DNA of 64,000 nucleotides from Colwellia sp. PAMC 21821 (GTDB lineage Bacteria > Pseudomonadota > Gammaproteobacteria > Enterobacterales > Alteromonadaceae): NCBI RefSeq assembly GCF_002077175.1, contig NZ_CP014943.1, forward strand, positions 1,798,001 through 1,862,000, written 5' to 3'. The notes under the pieces are model-generated. The model had not been told where the DNA came from. It was given only the letters and a program-made list of their open reading frames with translations, and made no database searches. Below are positions 1 to 11,398 of the stretch, in pieces. The position numbers and the translations under genes are program-made. The stretch's first letter is position 1, and each line of letters begins with the position of its first letter.

Positions 1-1
1 G

Positions 2-3000
2 GGTAATGGTCAATTGTTGATAGAGCTAGTGCCCGAATTAGCACTAATTATTGGTGCACAACCGACACTCACTGAGTTGCCAGCCGAGGAGGCACGCAAT
101 CGTTTTAACTCAACAATCGGTAATTTTTTACAATCATTTGGTCAGCAAAATAGCATTTTGACTATTTTTATTGATGACTTGCAATGGGCTGACATCGGCA
201 GTATTCAATTATTACAACATTTAGTTGAGGCTAGCTACAGTACGCATTTATTTATGATCACTGCTTTTCGTGATAATGGAATATTGGCTTCGCACCCATT
301 AAATCAACTATTAGCAGAAATTAAGAAAACCAAAGCTTTTAATACCCATATTAAATTACTGCCACTAGATGCCTGCGCAATCGGTCAATTTATGGCATCA
401 ACACTTTCACTATCAGTTGCATCCATTCAGCCCTTAGTTAATATCGTGTTTGAGAAAACTGATGGTAATCCATTTTTCATTAGAGAATTTATTAAGTCTT
501 TAAACGCACAAGAAATATTAACAAAAGATAAAAATAATCAGTGGCAATGGGATGAACAACTAACTCACAAACTCGCAGCAACAGATAATGTAATTGAATT
601 AATGACCTTGCGGCTAACCCATATTTCAAGCGCCGGTCAAAATATATTACATCACGCGGCATGCATCGGTAGTTCAGTGCCTATTGATTTATTAATACAA
701 GTGGTTGGCATCTCTGAGGAAGAAATTGAGCGAGAGTTAAGCCCGTTAATTACTGATGGTTTATTAATTGCCTATTCCCAAAAGCAGCAAATGGAAGCAT
801 TAGAGCAAATAAACTTTTCGCATAATAAAATACAACAAGCCGCTTATTTGCTAGCCAACCCATTACCAAAGTCGCTTATTCATTACAAAATTTCACAGTA
901 TTTTATAGCGGATATAAACTCGACCACACTAGAAAACTCATCAACTGAAGATAATATTTTTGATTACATAGAGCATGTTAACTTAGCTTCTGCTTTGTAT
1001 ATTGAGCAAGGAAATGAAAAATTACTCGCTCACTTTAATAAAATTGCCGGTGAAAAATCTTTAGAGGTAAATGACTACGATAGTGCGCTCTATTACTTTG
1101 AGCAGGCTGAAGCCTATTTAAGCAATCAACATTGGCAAGATGAATATAATTTAAGCTTTAGCATCGCATTAGGCAAAGCAAATGTGCTGTACTTTATACA
1201 AGACTACAACCAAGGTAATTTGCATTTTAAGCAGCAAATATCCTTTATTACCAACCTTATTGACCGGGCTAATTTCACAAAAACTCACGTGTTATCACTT
1301 GTCGCACAAAACGAGATGCAAACAGCCTTAGATCTAGGTATTGCGACATTAAAAGCGATTGCTATTGTTCTCCCTCACACGGACGATAAGCTGAATTATT
1401 TAGCTATAGAACAATATTACCAACTTGACAGCATTGCCGAACTGGCAAATTTACCCATCATGACTGACAAGCGTCAATTATTAGCCTTGGAGATTCTAAA
1501 CGCTATTCAAACGCCAGCATACTTATTAAACACGTCAGATTATATGCGTATTGCTTACACGTCGCTTGAGTTATGCTTGACTGCTGGGCTTTCGGCGCTC
1601 AGTGCAAAAGTGTTTGTCACCCATGGGTTATTACTCTGTGGTGTATTTAGTCGTTTTAACGAGGCTTCAGCCTTTGCCGCTTTAGCCGTAAAGGTGAATC
1701 AAAAATACCCCTCTGAGCCTATCTATATAGAAGTAGAGTTTACCCAAAAGTCCTCAATTTCTCATTGGACATCTCCCCTGAGTCAGACGTTAAAACCTTT
1801 AGAGAAAAACTTCTACCAAGGCATTGAATGTGGCAGCATTGCCTATGCTTTTCACTCCGCATTAATTCATAGTATGCATAGTTTATTCAGTGGTGAGAGC
1901 CTGATTGAATGTCAAAAAATAATGGCTCGATATGCAGTATTAATGAAAAGCAAAAAACAGCCTTATCAGCTAATGATAATGCAAATTTGGCAGCAGTTAA
2001 CAAATAACTTGCAAGTGGAAAACGCCCAAGTCAACAATTTGCAGGGCAAGCACTTTGATGAGACATTACAACTGCCTCAGCTGATGAAAAGTCAAAATGT
2101 CACTACGCTATTCGCTTACCATTTAGCGCGTATGATTCAAGCTTATTTATTTAATAATATTACTCAGGCTCATGTGCAAATGTTACACGCACAGACTTAT
2201 AAAAATTCAGTTGTTTCTTTATATCACTTTGGTGAATTTCATTTTTATGCAGCGCTAATTCGTGCTCAATTTTGCCGTAAGAAAATATCGGATCAACAAA
2301 GTGCCAGTTACCTTGAAAATTTCGCACAAATAAATGCCAACCTTGACTTAATTGTACAATGGGCCGAGAACAGCCCAGCAAACTATCGTCATAAAGAAAA
2401 ACTGATCCGTGCTGAATTACAGTTTTTGGCCGATGACAGCAACGCATGGCAAAGCTATGATCAAGCCATTGAACTGGCAAAACAACATTCTGCGCCCCAT
2501 CACTTTGCACTGGCAAATGAACTTGCTGGTAATTATTGGTTAGCTGCCAATAAAAAATCAATGGCAACAGACTATTACCAACAAGCTTTTGACAGTTATC
2601 AAATGTGGGGTGCCAATAATAAAGCCCAACAATTATTAACTTTACATCAATCACTTTTAACAGTGCAAAGTCATCGTCGAGATAATCTGCCAAATTATCA
2701 ACAACATAAAAACAGCCAGGTCCTTGATCTTACCTCTGTACTTAAAGCCTCTGAAACCTTAAGTGGTGAAATTGATTTAGCGGCCTATTTGCATCGCATG
2801 ATGGTCATTATCATCGAAAACGCAGGTGCTCAAAATGGTGCTTTATTATTACAAAGTGAAGGCATTTTAAAGCTCGAAATCGCCTTGTCGAGTGATGGCA
2901 TTGCCAACACGACACAGCAGATGCTGCCTTACTCTATTATAAATCTTGTTTCTCGCACATTAAAAGCACAAGTATTAACCCATAATAATGTTCAAGAGCA

Positions 3001-5503
3001 TTTTTTATCTGATCCTTATTTTGAAGAGCGTCAGCCAAAATCAATTCTCTGTTTTCCCAGCATCGTCAAAGGCAATTTACAAGGTGTTGTCTATCTCGAA
3101 CATTACGATGTCGAAGGTGTATTTAGCGATGAGCGGGTGAATGTTTTGCAATTTCTTGCCGATCAAACGGCTATCTCGTTTGATAATGCAAAGCTTTACC
3201 AACTCATACTAAATTACAGTCGCAATCTCGAAAATCAAATTTACGATCGTACAAAAGAATTAGCCGAAGAAAAAATTAAAGCGGAGCAGGCAAGCCAAGC
3301 TAAATCTAATTTCTTAGCGAATATGAGCCACGAAATTAGAACGCCAATGAATGCCGTTATAGGCTTAAGTCAATTAGCTCTGCGTACTGAGCTATCAATT
3401 AATCAACAAGATTATTTAGAAAAAATACAAGACTCTTCAAAATCACTATTAGTCTTAATTAATGATATTTTAGATTTTTCAAAAATAGAGGCTGAAAAAC
3501 TAACACTAGAGTGTATCGAGTTTTCTCTTTATGAAATGCTACAACGCGTGGTGAATGTTTGTTCCTTTAAAGTGCATGAAAAGGGTTTAGAATTTGTAAT
3601 TGATATAGCGCCTGACGTACCAAAAAGATTAGTAGGTGACCCGCTGCGTTTACAACAAGTTATTGTCAACTTGGCAAACAACGCTTTAAAATTTACACAT
3701 GCCGGTTCAATTCATATCTGCATTGAAAAATACCGTGAAGACAGGCTAACAAATTACCTAAAATTTTCAGTGCATGATACGGGTATAGGCATGAGTAAAA
3801 AACAGCAACAAGGGTTGTTTCAATCATTTACCCAAGCCGACGATTCAGTGACCCGCAAATACGGTGGTACTGGTTTAGGCTTAGCAATAAGCAAGCAATT
3901 GACCGAGCTGATGAATGGAGAGATATCGCTAAAAAGCGAACTTAACGTAGGCTCAACATTCAGCTTTACTGCGGCATTTGAGCATGCAGAAAACATAGCT
4001 GAAAATATCCCAGCCGTTAATCGTCACATGCTAACCAACTTAAAGGTTTTAGTTGCTGATGATAATGATATTGCCAGAAAAGTATTAATTGAAGCTTTAT
4101 CTTATATTGAAATTTCTGCCGATGGCGTAGAAAATGGTGCACAGGCTTTAGATGCCGTGTTATCGGCGGAAAAAAATGGTGCGCCCTATGATATTGTAAT
4201 GATGGATTGGAAAATGCCTAAAATGGACGGCATTGAAGCAACTAAAAAAATACACGCACAAGCGAAAACAAAGCTTCCTCATATATTAATGGTTTCTGCC
4301 TACGATAAAAACGAAGCAAAAGCTTCAGCCATTAACGTGGGTATTGATGATTTTATTGAAAAACCTATTAATCAATCGGTGTTAGCTGACGCTATTATTG
4401 CATTATTAAATAAAGAAGGTGAGCGTATTACCGTGGAAAACGTCCATTTAGAAATGTTTGCGCCTAATTTAAGCGCTTATACCGTATTGTTGGTTGAAGA
4501 TAATATGATCAACCAACAAGTGGCGAAAGAGTTTTTAGCCGATACAAAAATTACCGTTGAATGCGCAGAAAACGGCCTTATTGCCCTAGAAAAAATAGCT
4601 TCTCAAACATTCGACTTAGTCTTGATGGATATTCAAATGCCTGAAATGGACGGGTTAACGGCGACTCAAGAGATTCGTCAAACTTTACAATTACCAGATT
4701 TGCCCATTATTGCCATGACCGCACATGCGATGAAAGGTGATATAGAAAAAAGTCTAGCTGCAGGTATGAACCTGCATCTAACCAAGCCTATTGACCCTGA
4801 ATTATTATACAAAACCCTGAGTCAGTATTTGATTAAGCCCAAAAGCGCCCTACAAAAGAAGCCAGATAACAGGGTAAAATCGAGCGAAACAAAAGCAATA
4901 TTAACCAAACTTCGCCTAGAAACCATTTTAGCGGTTGATGAAGCTGTTAAAAAAATTCAGGGCAAAGAAGACCTTTATACTGAAATTATTCATGACTTTT
5001 GGTTAAATTATCAAGTGCAGTCACAAGCAATGGTGCAATGTTATAAATCGGCGCAAATGGACATACTTTATCGTAGTGCGCACTCGTTAAAATCAGCAGC
5101 ACAATATATAGGTGCTTTTGAGTTAGCGACCTGTGCGAACGCTCTCGAAAACGAAATTCATCATCAAGGCTTACATATTGAACTTAAACTTAACAAAGTT
5201 ATCAAACATTTAGACTTTATTATTAGCCAATTAAATCCTATTTATAATCACGCTACCCTTGCAAAAACTGATCAAGCATTTGATATCAAAGCAGCTAAAA
5301 AAATTATAGAAAAATTAAAACCTTGTTTAATATCTGCTAATATTGAAGCAGAAGATATTACGAAAGAGTTAATGGCTATTGGCCATGAAACACTTTACCA
5401 CCAGTACATAGATAACATCCTAAAACTGGTCAATAACTTTGACTTTGATGAAGCTTCAGCGGCATTATCAGTCTTGGAGCAAAAAATAAGCGACGTAAAG
5501 TAG
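2..5503 (+). CDS. Hybrid sensor histidine kinase with AAA-type ATPase, GAF, two receiver and HPt domains (5' truncated)
   Basis: The reading frame is open to the left edge, so the start and the Walker A motif lie outside the window. Visible in order: the rest of a STAND/AAA-type ATPase domain with a Walker-B-like FIDDLQWAD (about 170-195), a long helical TPR-like middle (about 900-2650), a GAF domain (about 2720-3190), HisKA with [11 protein letters not shown] (phospho-His codon 3329-3331), HATPase_c with N-box NLANNALKF and G-boxes DTGIG and GGTGLGLA, two receiver domains (phospho-Asp codons 4205-4207 and 4628-4630), and an HPt domain with HSLKSAA (His codon 5081-5083). All phosphorelay residues are present. 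Proteins of this design usually begin with a Ser/Thr-kinase-like domain; that is family knowledge and not visible here. The next gene, 23 bases on, encodes a receiver-GGDEF protein and is a likely output. The ligand is unknown. Confidence 0.93.
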   Translation, partial: GNGQLLIELVPELALIIGAQPTLTELPAEEARNRFNSTIGNFLQSFGQQNSILTIFIDDLQWADIGSIQLLQHLVEASYSTHLFMITAFRDNGILASHPLNQLLAEIKKTKAFNTHIKLLPLDACAIGQFMASTLSLSVASIQPLVNIVFEKTDGNPFFIREFIKSLNAQEILTKDKNNQWQWDEQLTHKLAATDNVIELMTLRLTHISSAGQNILHHAACIGSSVPIDLLIQVVGISEEEIERELSPLITDGLLIAYSQKQQMEALEQINFSHNKIQQAAYLLANPLPKSLIHYKISQYFIADINSTTLENSSTEDNIFDYIEHVNLASALYIEQGNEKLLAHFNKIAGEKSLEVNDYDSALYYFEQAEAYLSNQHWQDEYNLSFSIALGKANVLYFIQDYNQGNLHFKQQISFITNLIDRANFTKTHVLSLVAQNEMQTALDLGIATLKAIAIVLPHTDDKLNYLAIEQYYQLDSIAELANLPIMTDKRQLLALEILNAIQTPAYLLNTSDYMRIAYTSLELCLTAGLSALSAKVFVTHGLLLCGVFSRFNEASAFAALAVKVNQKYPSEPIYIEVEFTQKSSISHWTSPLSQTLKPLEKNFYQGIECGSIAYAFHSALIHSMHSLFSGESLIECQKIMARYAVLMKSKKQPYQLMIMQIWQQLTNNLQVENAQVNNLQGKHFDETLQLPQLMKSQNVTTLFAYHLARMIQAYLFNNITQAHVQMLHAQTYKNSVVSLYHFGEFHFYAALIRAQFCRKKISDQQSASYLENFAQINANLDLIVQWAENSPANYRHKEKLIRAELQFLADDSNAWQSYDQAIELAKQHSAPHHFALANELAGNYWLAANKKSMATDYYQQAFDSYQMWGANNKAQQLLTLHQSLLTVQSHRRDNLPNYQQHKNSQVLDLTSVLKASETLSGEIDLAAYLHRMMVIIIENAGAQNGALLLQSEGILKLEIALSSDGIANTTQQMLPYSIINLVSRTLKAQVLTHNNVQEHFLSDPYFEERQPKSILCFPSIVKGNLQGVVYLEHYDVEGVFSDERVNVLQFLADQTAISFDNAKLYQLILNYSRNLENQIYDRTKELAEEKIKAEQASQAKSNFLANMSHEIRTPMNAVIGLSQLALRTELSINQQDYLEKIQDSSKSLLVLINDILDFSKIEAEKLTLECIEFSLYEMLQRVVNVCSFKVHEKGLEFVIDIAPDVPKRLVGDPLRLQQVIVNLANNALKFTHAGSIHICIEKYREDRLTNYLKFSVHDTGIGMSKKQQQGLFQSFTQADDSVTRKYGGTGLGLAISKQLTELMNGEISLKSELNVGSTFSFTAAFEHAENIAENIPAVNRHMLTNLKVLVADDNDIARKVLIEALSYIEISADGVENGAQALDAVLSAEKNGAPYDIVMMDWKMPKMDGIEATKKIHAQAKTKLPHILMVSAYDKNEAKASAINVGIDDFIEKPINQSVLADAIIALLNKEGERITVENVHLEMFAPNLSAYTVLLVEDNMINQQVAKEFLADTKITVECAENGLIALEKIASQTFDLVLMDIQMPEMDGLTATQEIRQTLQLPDLPIIAMTAHAMKGDIEKSLAAGMNLHLTKPIDPELLYKTLSQYLIKPKSALQKKPDNRVKSSETKAILTKLRLETILAVDEAVKKIQGKEDLYTEIIHDFWLNYQVQSQAMVQCYKSAQMDILYRSAHSLKSAAQYIGAFELATCANALENEIHHQGLHIELKLNKVIKHLDFIISQLNPIYNHATLAKTDQAFDIKAAKKIIEKLKPCLISANIEAEDITKELMAIGHETLYHQYIDNILKLVNNFDFDEASAALSVLEQKISDVK

Positions 5504-5526
5504 CTTGGGTATGGAGGTAGTAAACA

Positions 5527-6504
5527 ATGCCGCAGTTCAACATGGAAGAACGCCGTAGAGCAAATGAACAACGTTACACTATATTGTGTATAGACGATGA
5601 AAGCGTAAACTTAAAAGTGCTAGCATCTATTTTCAAAGACCATTATAACGTTGTGGCATGTAAGAGTGCTAAACAGGGGTTTCAGCACGCTTTACAAGAA
5701 AATCCTGATATTATTTTATTGGATATTCTCATGCCTGATGAAGACGGCTTTGAGCTAATGATAAAACTAAAACTACACCCGAAATTGACCAATATTCCCG
5801 TGATTTTCATTACCGGTTTACAAGACGTGAAAAATGAAGAAAAAGGTTTAAAGCTGGGTGCTTGTGACTATATTCAAAAACCTTTTACTTCTAGCATTGT
5901 TCGGGCACGGGTTAATACTCATCTAGAAATCATTCGCCAACGTAACTTATTGAAAAAATTTGCATTATTCGACAGCTTAACCGAATTGCCTAATCGACGA
6001 AAATGGCTACAAGATAGTACGGAAGGTTGGTTACTCGCTCAACAAGCACAAAGTGCTATGGTGTATGGCATTATCGATGTAGACCACTTTAAGAAATATA
6101 ATGACCATTATGGACATCATCAAGGTGATTTGGTGCTGCGCAAAATTGCCAATACCATTAAACGGCAGCTATATGATTATGATGGCGCTATTTTTCGCTG
6201 CGGCGGAGAGGAATTTTATTTTTACTTCCCAATGACAAAAAACTATACAGCGTCAACCGTATTGTCGGCTTGCCTTAATAGTATAACTGATCTCGCTATT
6301 CCGCATCACGCGATTAATAATACTTGCCAAGTTTCGGTAAGTATTGGCGCAGTGCAATTAATTCCAAATAAAAATATCAGTATTGATCAAGTTCTTAAAC
6401 AAGCTGATGAACGGCTATATGCAGTAAAAAATGACTCACGAAATGCCTTCAACTTATTAGCGCTTGATCAACACAATCAGCAAATTTCTCTCGACACGGC
6501 CTAG
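5527..6504 (+). CDS. Response regulator diguanylate cyclase (REC-GGDEF)
   Basis: Makes cyclic di-GMP from two GTP under control of phosphorylation. Residues about 17-135 are a receiver domain (CIDDE acidic pair, phospho-Asp in LLDILMPDEDG, conserved Lys in IQKPF). Residues about 150-310 are a GGDEF domain with the active signature RCGGEEF and the metal-binding IDVDHFKKYND. No RxxD inhibitory site is seen five residues before GGEEF, so product inhibition through that site is unlikely. The ribosome site GGAGGT lies 10-15 bases upstream of ATG. The short gap to the hybrid kinase suggests one operon and a direct phosphotransfer partnership (inference). PleD-like architecture, 325 residues. Confidence 0.93.
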   Translation: MPQFNMEERRRANEQRYTILCIDDESVNLKVLASIFKDHYNVVACKSAKQGFQHALQENPDIILLDILMPDEDGFELMIKLKLHPKLTNIPVIFITGLQDVKNEEKGLKLGACDYIQKPFTSSIVRARVNTHLEIIRQRNLLKKFALFDSLTELPNRRKWLQDSTEGWLLAQQAQSAMVYGIIDVDHFKKYNDHYGHHQGDLVLRKIANTIKRQLYDYDGAIFRCGGEEFYFYFPMTKNYTASTVLSACLNSITDLAIPHHAINNTCQVSVSIGAVQLIPNKNISIDQVLKQADERLYAVKNDSRNAFNLLALDQHNQQISLDTA

Positions 6505-6900
6505 ATAAATTGAAAACCACTCGGCTTCGCGAAGACAAATTAATGGGAAAAACTACAAATTTTAGGTATAGTGCGCGCCATTAATATTGACTATATCAAT
6601 TGAAAAAATGCTCAGTTAAGTCGTATCTAAGACCAAATTGATTAATTAAGTGATTTACTTTTTCATGAGGAAAAATGAAAACTAGTGAATCAACTTGGTA
6701 TCATAGTGACTCAAAAAAGCTATGTAAAATAAGGCCACATGGATGTTACAGTGGAACGACTCTGGAGATGTCGCCGAGCAGAAGCCTGTTTAACGCAGTG
6801 TCCTGATTCTAAGCCCTTTTTTAAAACGCTAAGCTGACCGATACATTATTTCAATTGGTATTACTATTAGCTGTTATTTACTCAGCAGCAAGGATAAATT
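6505..6900. other. Intergenic region upstream of gmk
   Basis: 396 bases with no convincing protein gene. It holds a perfect 10-base palindrome CTTCGCGAAG near 6526, a repeat-family copy at 6631-6701, and a more GC-rich stretch at about 6735-6815 that includes a CGAC/GTCG stem. I do not recognise that stretch as a known riboswitch. The gmk leader and promoter must lie here, but no clean -35/-10 pair stands out. Confidence 0.5.
6631..6701. repeat. Dispersed intergenic repeat with inverted ends, copy 1
   Basis: The left end reads ACCAAATTGATTAATTA and the right end GAATCAACTTGGTAT; the reverse complement of the right end matches the left end at most positions. The interior 6638-6677 is shared with 40024-40062 with about two differences. 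Short length, inverted ends and no coding capacity make it MITE-like. Confidence 0.7.
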
Positions 6901-7524
6901 GTGACAACTAAAGGTAATCTTTTCATTCTATCTGCCCCAAGTGGTGCAGGTAAGTCGAGTTTAATCTCCGCCTTACTAAAACAAACATCGCCTAGACCCA
7001 TGCAAGTTTCTGTTTCACACACAACTCGTGCACCTCGTCCCGGTGAAGTTGATGGCCAACATTATCACTTTGTCAGCAAAGACCAATTTAAACAATCGAT
7101 TGCTGATAAACACTTTTACGAGTATGCGGAAGTGTTTGGTAATTTTTACGGCACAAGCGAAGTAGCTATAGATCAGCAACTTGCACTAGGTGTCGATGTT
7201 TTTCTTGATATTGACTGGCAAGGGGCACAGCAAGTTAGAATAAAAAAACCCGACGTAACAACTATTTTTATTAGCCCACCATCGAAACAAGAATTAGTAA
7301 ACCGATTACGTGGTAGAGGCCAAGACAGTGAAGACGTTATTCAAGCCCGAATGGCCGAAGCACAAGCGCAATGTTCACATTATCAAGAGTTTGATTATAT
7401 TATTGTCAACGATGATTTTGAGCAGGCATTAACAGATTTAACTACTGTGGTGAACAACCAACGCTTAAAGCGCAGTCAGCAAGCCTGCGAACACCAAAGT
7501 TTATTTGACGAATTATTAACGTAG
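6901..7524 (+). CDS. gmk: Guanylate kinase
   Basis: Phosphorylates GMP/dGMP to GDP/dGDP with ATP in the cytoplasm, feeding GTP, dGTP and (p)ppGpp synthesis. 207 residues, the usual length. The P-loop [10 protein letters not shown] is at residues 10-19, followed by the GMP-binding region [19 protein letters not shown] and the lid segment [16 protein letters not shown]. Starts at GTG with AAGGAT about 6 bases upstream. rpoZ and spoT follow on the same strand, the classical gammaproteobacterial order, which links nucleotide supply with stringent control. Confidence 0.97.
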   Translation: MTTKGNLFILSAPSGAGKSSLISALLKQTSPRPMQVSVSHTTRAPRPGEVDGQHYHFVSKDQFKQSIADKHFYEYAEVFGNFYGTSEVAIDQQLALGVDVFLDIDWQGAQQVRIKKPDVTTIFISPPSKQELVNRLRGRGQDSEDVIQARMAEAQAQCSHYQEFDYIIVNDDFEQALTDLTTVVNNQRLKRSQQACEHQSLFDELLT

Positions 7525-7598
7525 AGTGCTTGCTTACTTGCCTGTGGATCAAGTAAACTACGCGACTATTTTATAAATTTAATTGTTGGAGTGACCAA

Positions 7599-7874
7599 AT
7601 GGCTCGCGTAACTGTTGAAGATGCCGTAGAAAAAGTCGGTAATCGTTTTGACTTGGTGTTAATCGCATCTCGTCGTGCTCGTCAAATTGCTACGGGCGGT
7701 AAAGAACCATTGGTAGACCCTGAAAATGACAAACCAACAGTAATTGCTTTACGTGAAATCGAAGCAGGACTAATTACTACTGAAGTAATGGACCGTTCTG
7801 ATAAGCATGAGCAAGTACAACAAGATTCTGCTGAATTAGCAGCTGTTGCAGCAATTGTTGGTGGAAACCAATAA
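7599..7874 (+). CDS. rpoZ: RNA polymerase omega subunit
   Basis: Small subunit that helps fold the beta' subunit into RNA polymerase and contributes to a ppGpp-binding site. 91 residues, as in E. coli. The start [29 protein letters not shown] is the conserved omega core with the family's RARQ helix, and [10 protein letters not shown] follows. Ribosome site TTGGAG lies before ATG. An inverted repeat TTACTTG/CAAGTAA (7535-7557) lies in the gap after gmk. A strong hairpin follows the gene, so gmk-rpoZ can end here and spoT probably has its own promoter. Confidence 0.97.
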   Translation: MARVTVEDAVEKVGNRFDLVLIASRRARQIATGGKEPLVDPENDKPTVIALREIEAGLITTEVMDRSDKHEQVQQDSAELAAVAAIVGGNQ

Positions 7875-7908
7875 TTATTACTAACCTTTAACGTTAGTCG
7901 TAACATTC

Positions 7909-7949
7909 AAAACGCGTAAATTACATCACTGTGATTTACGCGTTTTTTA
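7909..7949 (+). terminator. Rho-independent terminator after rpoZ
   Basis: Perfect 11-bp stem AACGCGTAAAT / ATTTACGCGTT around a 12-base loop, followed by a run of six T. The run of A before the stem would also allow some termination on the other strand. Confidence 0.9.
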
Positions 7950-8065
7950 TTATCTCGCTTATTTTATGGCAAAATATCACGCAAGTGCGCTAAAACATTG
8001 GCATAGCCGTAAAATAAACGTATTCTAATCTATCATAGCGAAAGTCATCATAAAGGAAATGTTGG

Positions 8066-10177
8066 GTGTACCTTTTTGAACCACTAAAAGAACACGTATC
8101 AAGTTATCTGTCAAAAGTACAAATTGACCTGTTGAAACAGGCCTATATTGTTGCGCGTGAGGCTCACGATGGCCAAATGCGTTCTAGTGGTGAGCCATAC
8201 ATTACCCATCCGGTAGCTGTTGCACTAAATCTAGCCAAAATGCATTTAGATCACGAAACGCTAATGGCGGCTTTACTGCACGACGTGATCGAAGATACAC
8301 CGGTAACTAAAGATCAATTAGCTGAACTCTTTGGTCATACGGTAGCCGAGTTGGTTGAAGGTGTTAGCAAACTTGATAAGTTAAAATTCGATAATAAAGA
8401 AGAAATGCAAGCGGAAAACTTTCGCAAAATGATCTTAGCCATGGTGCAAGATATTCGCGTTATTTTGATTAAGCTTGCCGATCGCACTCATAATATGCGG
8501 ACCTTAGGTGCATTACGACCAGATAAGCGTCGACGCATTGCCCGTGAAACATTAGATATTTATGCGCCAATCGCCAATCGCCTCGGTATTCACGATGTTA
8601 AAAACGAGCTAGAAGAATTAGGTTTTGAAGCGCTCTACCCCATGCGTTCTCGCGCCTTAAAATCAGCGATTAAACAAGCGCGTGGCAATCGCAAAGAAAT
8701 TATCAATAATATCCAAGAAGAAATAACCAACCGGTTAGCGGAAAACGGCATTAAAGCACAAGTGCTCGGCCGAGAAAAACACCTTTACTCTATCTATCGG
8801 AAAATGCGCAACAAAGAACTCATGTTCAATGAAGTCATGGACATTTATGCCTTTAGAATTATCGTTGGTGATAAAATAGATGACTGCTATCGCGCTTTAG
8901 GTGCCGCCCATAATTTATATAAACCGATTGAATCACGATTTAAAGATTATATCGCCATTCCAAAAACCAATGGCTATCAATCACTGCATACGTCCTTAAT
9001 TGGCCCTCATGGTATTCCCGTAGAAATTCAAATTCGTACCAACGACATGGACCAAATGGCAGATAAAGGTGTTGCGGCGCACTGGTTATACAAACAAGAT
9101 AACGAAGATACTGGCACGACGGCACAGATGAAAGCACGCCGTTGGATGCAAAGCTTATTAGAATTACAGCAAAGCGCTGGCAGTTCATTTGAATTTATCG
9201 AAAATGTAAAATCGGATCTGTTCCCAGAAGAAATTTATGTTTTTACACCCGACGGGCGTATTGTTGAATTACCGATGGGGGCAACTGCAGTCGATTTTGC
9301 TTATGCCGTGCATACCGATGTGGGTAATTCATGCGTTGGCGTAAAAGTTGAGCGTAAACCTTTTCCATTAAGCCAACCATTAGATTCAGGCCAGACCATT
9401 GAAGTAGTTACTTCTTCCGCTGCAAGACCTAACGCTACTTGGCTTAATTTTGTTGTTACCGCAAAAGCACGCTTGCAAATTCGCACCTACTTACGTTCGC
9501 AAGAAAAAACAGAATCGCTTGCCTTGGGCAAACGCTTACTGAGTCATGCCTTAGGTGCAACAAAACTAGTCGATATTGACCAAGCAAAGCTGGCTCAAGT
9601 GGTTAAAGATACAGGCAATAAATCCACTGAAGAATTACTGATCAATATTGGACTCGGCAATGCGCTTAGCATAGGTATAGCTAAACGTTTAAAAGACGAA
9701 TTTACCGAAGAGTCAGAGCTAAAACCCACCATGATGACTAAAAACAAAATGCCCATTAAAGGCACCGAAGGTATGATGGTGAGTTATGGTAAGTGTTGCC
9801 GACCTATTCCTGGTGACTCTATTCTGGCTTATTTAAGTCCAGGCAAAGGCTTGATGGTGCATCAACAGGGTTGCAGAAATAATAAAGGTCATGAGCAAGG
9901 TAGTTTGTTCCCTGTTAGGTGGGACACCGATATCGATCGCGACTTTATTGCCAAATTACGTATCGACATTCTCAACCATAAAGGAGCGCTTGCTGCATTA
10001 ACGAATGTAGTGGCACGCTGTGGTTCTAATGTACATACGCTCAATTCAGGTGAAAAAGATTCTGGACTATATCTCATTGATATGGAAATTACTTGTCGAA
10101 ATAGGGTTCACCTTGCCGACATCATTCGAAAAATTAAAGTCATGGACTATGTTCAACGCGTTGTGCGTAACAAATAG
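8066..10177 (+). CDS. spoT: Bifunctional (p)ppGpp synthetase/hydrolase
   Basis: Makes and degrades the alarmone (p)ppGpp in response to carbon, fatty-acid and iron stress. 703 residues against 702 in E. coli. The HD hydrolase domain is intact (HDVIEDT at about residues 72-78, and the downstream HNMRTL). It is followed by the synthetase domain ([28 protein letters not shown]), TGS ([16 protein letters not shown]), helical, zinc-finger-like ([11 protein letters not shown]) and ACT domains. Starts at GTG with AAAGGAAA upstream; the N-terminus MYLFEPL matches E. coli MYLFESL, which fixes the start. First gene of a run with ridA, trmH and recG. Confidence 0.98.
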   Translation: MYLFEPLKEHVSSYLSKVQIDLLKQAYIVAREAHDGQMRSSGEPYITHPVAVALNLAKMHLDHETLMAALLHDVIEDTPVTKDQLAELFGHTVAELVEGVSKLDKLKFDNKEEMQAENFRKMILAMVQDIRVILIKLADRTHNMRTLGALRPDKRRRIARETLDIYAPIANRLGIHDVKNELEELGFEALYPMRSRALKSAIKQARGNRKEIINNIQEEITNRLAENGIKAQVLGREKHLYSIYRKMRNKELMFNEVMDIYAFRIIVGDKIDDCYRALGAAHNLYKPIESRFKDYIAIPKTNGYQSLHTSLIGPHGIPVEIQIRTNDMDQMADKGVAAHWLYKQDNEDTGTTAQMKARRWMQSLLELQQSAGSSFEFIENVKSDLFPEEIYVFTPDGRIVELPMGATAVDFAYAVHTDVGNSCVGVKVERKPFPLSQPLDSGQTIEVVTSSAARPNATWLNFVVTAKARLQIRTYLRSQEKTESLALGKRLLSHALGATKLVDIDQAKLAQVVKDTGNKSTEELLINIGLGNALSIGIAKRLKDEFTEESELKPTMMTKNKMPIKGTEGMMVSYGKCCRPIPGDSILAYLSPGKGLMVHQQGCRNNKGHEQGSLFPVRWDTDIDRDFIAKLRIDILNHKGALAALTNVVARCGSNVHTLNSGEKDSGLYLIDMEITCRNRVHLADIIRKIKVMDYVQRVVRNK

Positions 10178-10191
10178 CAATAGGAAAAACG

Positions 10192-10581
10192 ATGAAAACA
10201 ATTATTAATACAGATTTAGCGCCTAGCGCAATAGGGACATACAGCCAAGCGGTAAAAGTGAATAATACCGTCTATCTTTCAGGCCAAATTCCTTTAGTAC
10301 CTGAAACCATGGAAATTGTTTCAGACGACTTTGCCGAGCAGACACAGCAGGTATTTAAAAATATTGTTGCAGTATGTGAAGCGGCTGGTGGCAATATAAA
10401 TGACATGGTAAAAGTGAATATATTTTTACAAGATCTGGCCAATTTCGCTACAGTTAACGAAATTATGAGCCAATATTTTCAACAACCTTACCCGGCACGT
10501 GCGGCAGTTCAAGTTGCTAGGTTGCCAAAAGACGTGGCAATCGAAATTGACGGCATTATGGAATTACCAAATTACAGTTAA
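10192..10581 (+). CDS. ridA: 2-iminobutanoate/2-iminopropanoate deaminase (RidA)
   Basis: Hydrolyses reactive enamine/imine intermediates released by PLP enzymes, notably 2-aminoacrylate and 2-iminobutanoate from IlvA-type dehydratases, and so protects IlvE and other enzymes. 129 residues, typical. The signature region [16 protein letters not shown] carries the conserved Arg in [11 protein letters not shown], and SGQIPL lies at residues 30-35. It follows spoT by 14 bases with TAGGAAAA before ATG, probably in the same transcript. Its substrate source, ilvA, is also in this window but far away. Confidence 0.95.
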   Translation: MKTIINTDLAPSAIGTYSQAVKVNNTVYLSGQIPLVPETMEIVSDDFAEQTQQVFKNIVAVCEAAGGNINDMVKVNIFLQDLANFATVNEIMSQYFQQPYPARAAVQVARLPKDVAIEIDGIMELPNYS

Positions 10582-10658
10582 TGCTTAGCACCATATTTTA
10601 CCGGCAAGCTAGATTGATAAAAGCTTGCCAACATTTAACACAACTTTAGAACAAGTAT

Positions 10659-11369
10659 ATGACACCGGATAGACTACAAAGAATCAACAGCATGTTAGAT
10701 CAACGCCAGCCTGACTTAACCGTATGTATGGAAGGCGTGCACAAAACCCATAACTTAGCCGCTGTCGTTCGTACAGCAGACGCCATTGGTATCAGCGATG
10801 TTCATGCCGTATGGAAAAATGAAACCATGCGCCTTTCTGGTGGCAGTGCTGCAGGTAGTCAAAACTGGATAGATGTACATGATTACAGTAAGACCGAAGA
10901 TGCAATCAACGAATTAAAAAAACAAGGCATGCAGGTATTGGTCACTAACTTATCAGATACTGCGGTCGACTTTCGTGAAATTGACTATACCAAACCAACA
11001 GCTATTATTCTTGGACAAGAAAAATTTGGCGCCTCGGCAAAAGCACTTGAAATGGCCGATCAAGATATCGTTATTCCAATGGTGGGTATGGTGCAGTCAT
11101 TAAATGTCTCTGTTGCGTGTTCTGTCGTGTTATACGAAGCCCAACGCCAACGTCAAGCGGCGGGGTTATATCAACAACCAAGAATAAGCCATCAACGTCG
11201 TCAACGGATATTATTTGAAGGTGGCCATCCAATTTTTGCAACGGCCTGTCAGCGCAAAGGCTTACCTTATCCTGAAATCGATGAGGATGGACAAATTGTT
11301 GCATCAGAGCAATGGTGGCAGCAAATGCAAATGACCCAAGATGCTTGGGAAAAAATCGACGACGAATAA
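10659..11369 (+). CDS. trmH: tRNA (guanosine-18-2'-O)-methyltransferase
   Basis: SPOUT-class enzyme that methylates the 2'-OH of G18 in the tRNA D-loop using SAM. 236 residues (E. coli 229). The start region RQPDLTVCMEGVHKTHNLAAVVRTADA holds the motif with the conserved Asn and Arg. The knot region carries LGQEKFGAS, IPMVGMVQSLNVSVA and the C-terminal LFEGGHP. It sits between ridA and recG, matching the enterobacterial spoT-trmH-recG order. Confidence 0.96.
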   Translation: MTPDRLQRINSMLDQRQPDLTVCMEGVHKTHNLAAVVRTADAIGISDVHAVWKNETMRLSGGSAAGSQNWIDVHDYSKTEDAINELKKQGMQVLVTNLSDTAVDFREIDYTKPTAIILGQEKFGASAKALEMADQDIVIPMVGMVQSLNVSVACSVVLYEAQRQRQAAGLYQQPRISHQRRQRILFEGGHPIFATACQRKGLPYPEIDEDGQIVASEQWWQQMQMTQDAWEKIDDE

Positions 11370-11398
11370 TCCATAAATTTACAGCAAGGGAGCCTGCG

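Noticed and set aside
2160..2693. Minus-strand frame of 177 codons inside the hybrid kinase gene
   Set aside because: Fully inside a strong domain-bearing gene on the other strand; no ribosome site or recognisable motifs.
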